From UBA9647 sp049522195 (GTDB taxonomy: Bacteria; Bacteroidota; Ignavibacteria; UBA10030), in NCBI GenBank assembly GCA_049522195.1, contig JBEKOB010000067.1, forward strand, positions 1 to 24,013: a DNA stretch of 24,013 nt, written 5' to 3'. How positions within the stretch are numbered: position 1 is the stretch's first letter; the number at the start of each line of letters is the position of its first letter. The notes beneath the pieces were generated by a model. It did no database searches, was not told where the DNA came from, and saw only the letters and a program-made list of their open reading frames with translations. The position numbers were made by a program, and so were the translations under genes. Positions 22,275 through 24,013 of this stretch are shown in pieces.

Positions 22275-23619
22275 ATCATTTCGCTTAAACGTCATCGCAC
22301 GCTCCCTCGCACTCGGGGGTACACTGTTTCTCCTTCTCTATCTCTTCACTCAGACCAACCTGTATGCGACAGCGACAGTCGTCGCGCTGGTCATCATTTA
22401 TCAGATGTTCGAGCTGATTCGCTACGTCGAGCGGACTAATTTTGAACTGAGCCGCTTCCTCCGATCGATACGATATGCCGATTTCTCTCAGACGTTTTCC
22501 TCCCGGGGGCGGGGATCATCGTTCGACGAGTTGAACCTGGCATTCACGGAGGTGGTCGAAGAATTTCAGAAGGCGCGGGCAGAAAAAGAAGAGCACTTCC
22601 AGTATCTGCAGACTGTGGTCCAGCATATCGGTGTGGGACTCCTCGCGTTTACTACTGACGGGGAAGTGTCGCTCATTAATACTGCCGCGAAGCGCCTTCT
22701 CGGCATCGATCAAGTGATCAACATCAAGTCGCTGGAGCTGGTGAGTCCGCCCCTTGTGCAAACCCTCTACTCGATGAGATCTGGTCAGAAAGTGCTGCTC
22801 AAGATCGAGATCCACAAAGAACCGTTACAGCTCATCGTCTCGGCCACCGAGCTCAAGCTGCGCGGCCAACTCCATACACTCGTTTCATTGCAGAACATCC
22901 GCTCTGAACTGGATGAAAAGGAAGTTGAGGCGTGGCAACAGCTCATTCGCGTACTGACCCACGAGATCATGAATTCAATTACACCGATTTCTTCACTCGC
23001 CTCGACGGTCAATGAGATGCTGAAGTCCTCGCCAGGGCTTGAAGACCATCAAAACGTTCCGTCCCCCGAGGTCATCAGGGATGTTCAAGGAGCTGTCCAG
23101 ACAATTGAAAAGCGGAGCCAGGGGCTTCTGCATTTCGTAGACGCGTACAGGTCGCTGACAAGAATACCTCCCCCGAAATTTCAGATTGTGAGCGTCAAGG
23201 AGTTGTTTACGCAGGTGGAGCAGCTGATGCAGCAAAGACTCGTGGAAAGCCGCATCGTTCTCGGAAAACGGATAGAGCCGGAGAGTCTTGAACTGACCGC
23301 AGATCCTGGGTTGATCGAGCAGGTGTTGATCAATTTGCTTCTGAACGCCGCAGAAGCACTCCAGAACATCCCTCAGCCAGTCATTTCGTTGTCGGCATTC
23401 ATTGGAGAACGGGGTCGGGTCACAATTGAAGTCGCCGATAACGGTCCAGGGATTCCGAAAGAAGTCCAAGAGAAGATCTTCGTCCCCTTCTTCACAACCA
23501 AACCCAATGGTTCCGGTATTGGCCTGAGCCTCTCACGCCAGATCATGCGCCTGCATCGAGGAATCATCCTATTGAATTCAGAGCCGCAGAAGCAAACGAC
23601 GTTCACTCTTCGATTTTGA
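22264..23619 (+). CDS. Membrane-bound sensor histidine kinase
   Basis: A protein of 451 residues, presumed partner of the preceding regulator. Two N-terminal membrane helices (about 11-28 and 34-50) are separated by only a few residues, so there is almost no periplasmic sensor and the signal is probably read in the membrane, in the cytoplasm or from a partner protein. A linker (about 55-110) and a PAS-like domain (about 112-215) follow. The H-box is VLTHEIMNSITPI with His233. The ATPase domain has the N-box LLNAAEAL (N361), G1 DNGPGIP (D392) and G2 GSGIGLSLS (416-424). The ATG at 22264 lies inside the end of the regulator gene (11-bp overlap), suggesting translational coupling. A TTG at 22255 is an alternative start. 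It ends with an SEPQKQTTFTLRF tail. Confidence 0.93.
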   Translation: MASRSFRLNVIARSLALGGTLFLLLYLFTQTNLYATATVVALVIIYQMFELIRYVERTNFELSRFLRSIRYADFSQTFSSRGRGSSFDELNLAFTEVVEEFQKARAEKEEHFQYLQTVVQHIGVGLLAFTTDGEVSLINTAAKRLLGIDQVINIKSLELVSPPLVQTLYSMRSGQKVLLKIEIHKEPLQLIVSATELKLRGQLHTLVSLQNIRSELDEKEVEAWQQLIRVLTHEIMNSITPISSLASTVNEMLKSSPGLEDHQNVPSPEVIRDVQGAVQTIEKRSQGLLHFVDAYRSLTRIPPPKFQIVSVKELFTQVEQLMQQRLVESRIVLGKRIEPESLELTADPGLIEQVLINLLLNAAEALQNIPQPVISLSAFIGERGRVTIEVADNGPGIPKEVQEKIFVPFFTTKPNGSGIGLSLSRQIMRLHRGIILLNSEPQKQTTFTLRF

Positions 23620-23725
23620 GGGCATCCTCTCACTCCCCCCCACGGCGGCATCAAGCGCCCGCACGTGAGAGCTCTTGGGGATCTTCGACATATCCGAATG
23701 CATCAGACACTTGGTCTGAATGCTT

Positions 23726-23754
23726 AAAGAAAAAAGCCCTGTGTTTCAGAGCTT
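23726..23754 (-). terminator. Rho-independent terminator, minus strand
   Basis: Read on the minus strand, AAGCTCTG pairs with CAGGGCTT around AAACA: eight pairs, one of them a U-G wobble. A T-rich tract (TTTTTTCTTT) overlaps the end of the stem and runs on beyond it. On the plus strand the wobble becomes a C-A mismatch and the tail is CTCTC, so the orientation is clear. It would stop transcripts entering from the right before they run antisense into the kinase gene. Confidence 0.7.
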
Positions 23755-23877
23755 CTCTCATTGACCTTCAATTAATCTTACCGATTTCATGCATGCTTGC
23801 CTCGGTCATTCGAAGAGACATCTCGAATGAACTCTCAAGAGCAGGAGATCGCGGGACAAAAACTCCACACACAAAGT

Positions 23878-23888
23878 GTAACTGTTAC
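23878..23888. promoter_or_regulatory. Small palindrome GTAAC-T-GTTAC
   Basis: A perfect 5-1-5 inverted repeat immediately left of the 16-bp direct repeat pair. It shares the GTGTAAC start with those repeats (GTGTAACTG here), so all three could be sites for one regulator. This is weak evidence. Confidence 0.35.
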
Positions 23889-23896
23889 CAGCGACC

Positions 23897-23964
23897 CGTG
23901 TAACCAAATCGTCACCACACTGTATCACACTCCCTACCATCCAATAATCGTGTAACCAAATCGT
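23897..23964. repeat. Pair of 16-bp direct repeats, 52 bp apart
   Basis: CGTGTAACCAAATCGT occurs at 23897-23912 and again at 23949-23964 without a mismatch. A spacing of 52 bp is close to five helical turns, which would suit a DNA-binding protein acting on one face. It lies at the window edge, so the gene it might serve is not visible. Confidence 0.7.
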
Positions 23965-24013
23965 AACAATTTTGTCTCTAAAAGAGTGCTTGCGCCTCAA
24001 AACCGAAAAAGAA

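Larger units (their letters stand above)
23620..24013. other. Right-edge region without a convincing gene
   Basis: Nothing here has a family signature on either strand. A 9-bp stem with one bulge (GCATCAGAC at 23700-23708 with GTCTGAATGC at 23714-23723) follows the kinase gene, but no U-run follows it on the plus strand. The rest holds a minus-strand terminator and a direct repeat listed separately. The end of the region is probably the upstream region of a gene outside the window. Confidence 0.5.

Noticed and set aside
23806..24000. A 64-codon minus-strand open frame upstream of the minus-strand terminator
   Set aside because: It has no Shine-Dalgarno, no recognisable motif and an unusual composition, and it crosses the exact direct repeats. 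Only its position ahead of the terminator speaks for it, which is too little to call a gene.

Overview
The window looks like a chromosomal piece of a Gram-negative bacterium of moderate GC, most likely from the Bacteroidota/Chlorobiota/Ignavibacteria (FCB) side of the tree. This is inference. It rests on the FtsX/MacB-type permeases of about 800 residues ending in NPVEALRYE, the NtrC-type regulator with a GSFTDA loop, the histidine kinase with an HEIMNS H-box, and mixed strong and weak Shine-Dalgarno sequences.

Layout. Almost everything from 20596 down to 180 lies on the minus strand and reads as one long export locus. In transcription order it encodes a membrane-fusion (periplasmic adaptor) protein, a small S23-like four-helix-bundle protein, one MacB/LolD-type ABC ATPase, and then seven complete double-length FtsX-family permeases in tandem (called P7 to P1 here, P7 nearest the ATPase). 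Divergently on the plus strand are a sigma-54-dependent response regulator and, overlapping its end by 11 bp, its presumed histidine kinase. The shared region between the adaptor and the regulator carries a perfect 7-4-7 palindrome (20752-20769) and GG-N10-GC elements. This suggests that the two-component pair controls itself and perhaps the export operon through sigma-54. The last 394 bases contain no convincing gene. They hold a minus-strand intrinsic terminator and a 16-bp direct repeat.

How the genes would work together (known from MacAB and related systems, applied here by inference): the ATPase drives FtsX-type permeases that transmit mechanical force across the inner membrane, and the adaptor links them to an outer-membrane channel, which is not encoded here. 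The kinase senses an envelope signal and the regulator activates transcription. One ATPase and one adaptor accompany seven permeases.

Most unusual structure. All seven spacers that precede a permease gene, and the region after the last permease, are long (87-253 bp) and contain degenerate tandem arrays with a strict 7-bp or 8-bp period. The heptamers centre on AGCT-like cores and often end right next to a permease stop codon. Several arrays are dyad-symmetric. The short spacers between adaptor, small protein and ATPase (17 and 40 bp) have none. Between P5 and P4 a vestigial permease 3' end (EALRYE-stop) remains next to a heptamer array, like a recombination scar. Together these suggest a permease array assembled by duplication and exchange at its spacers.
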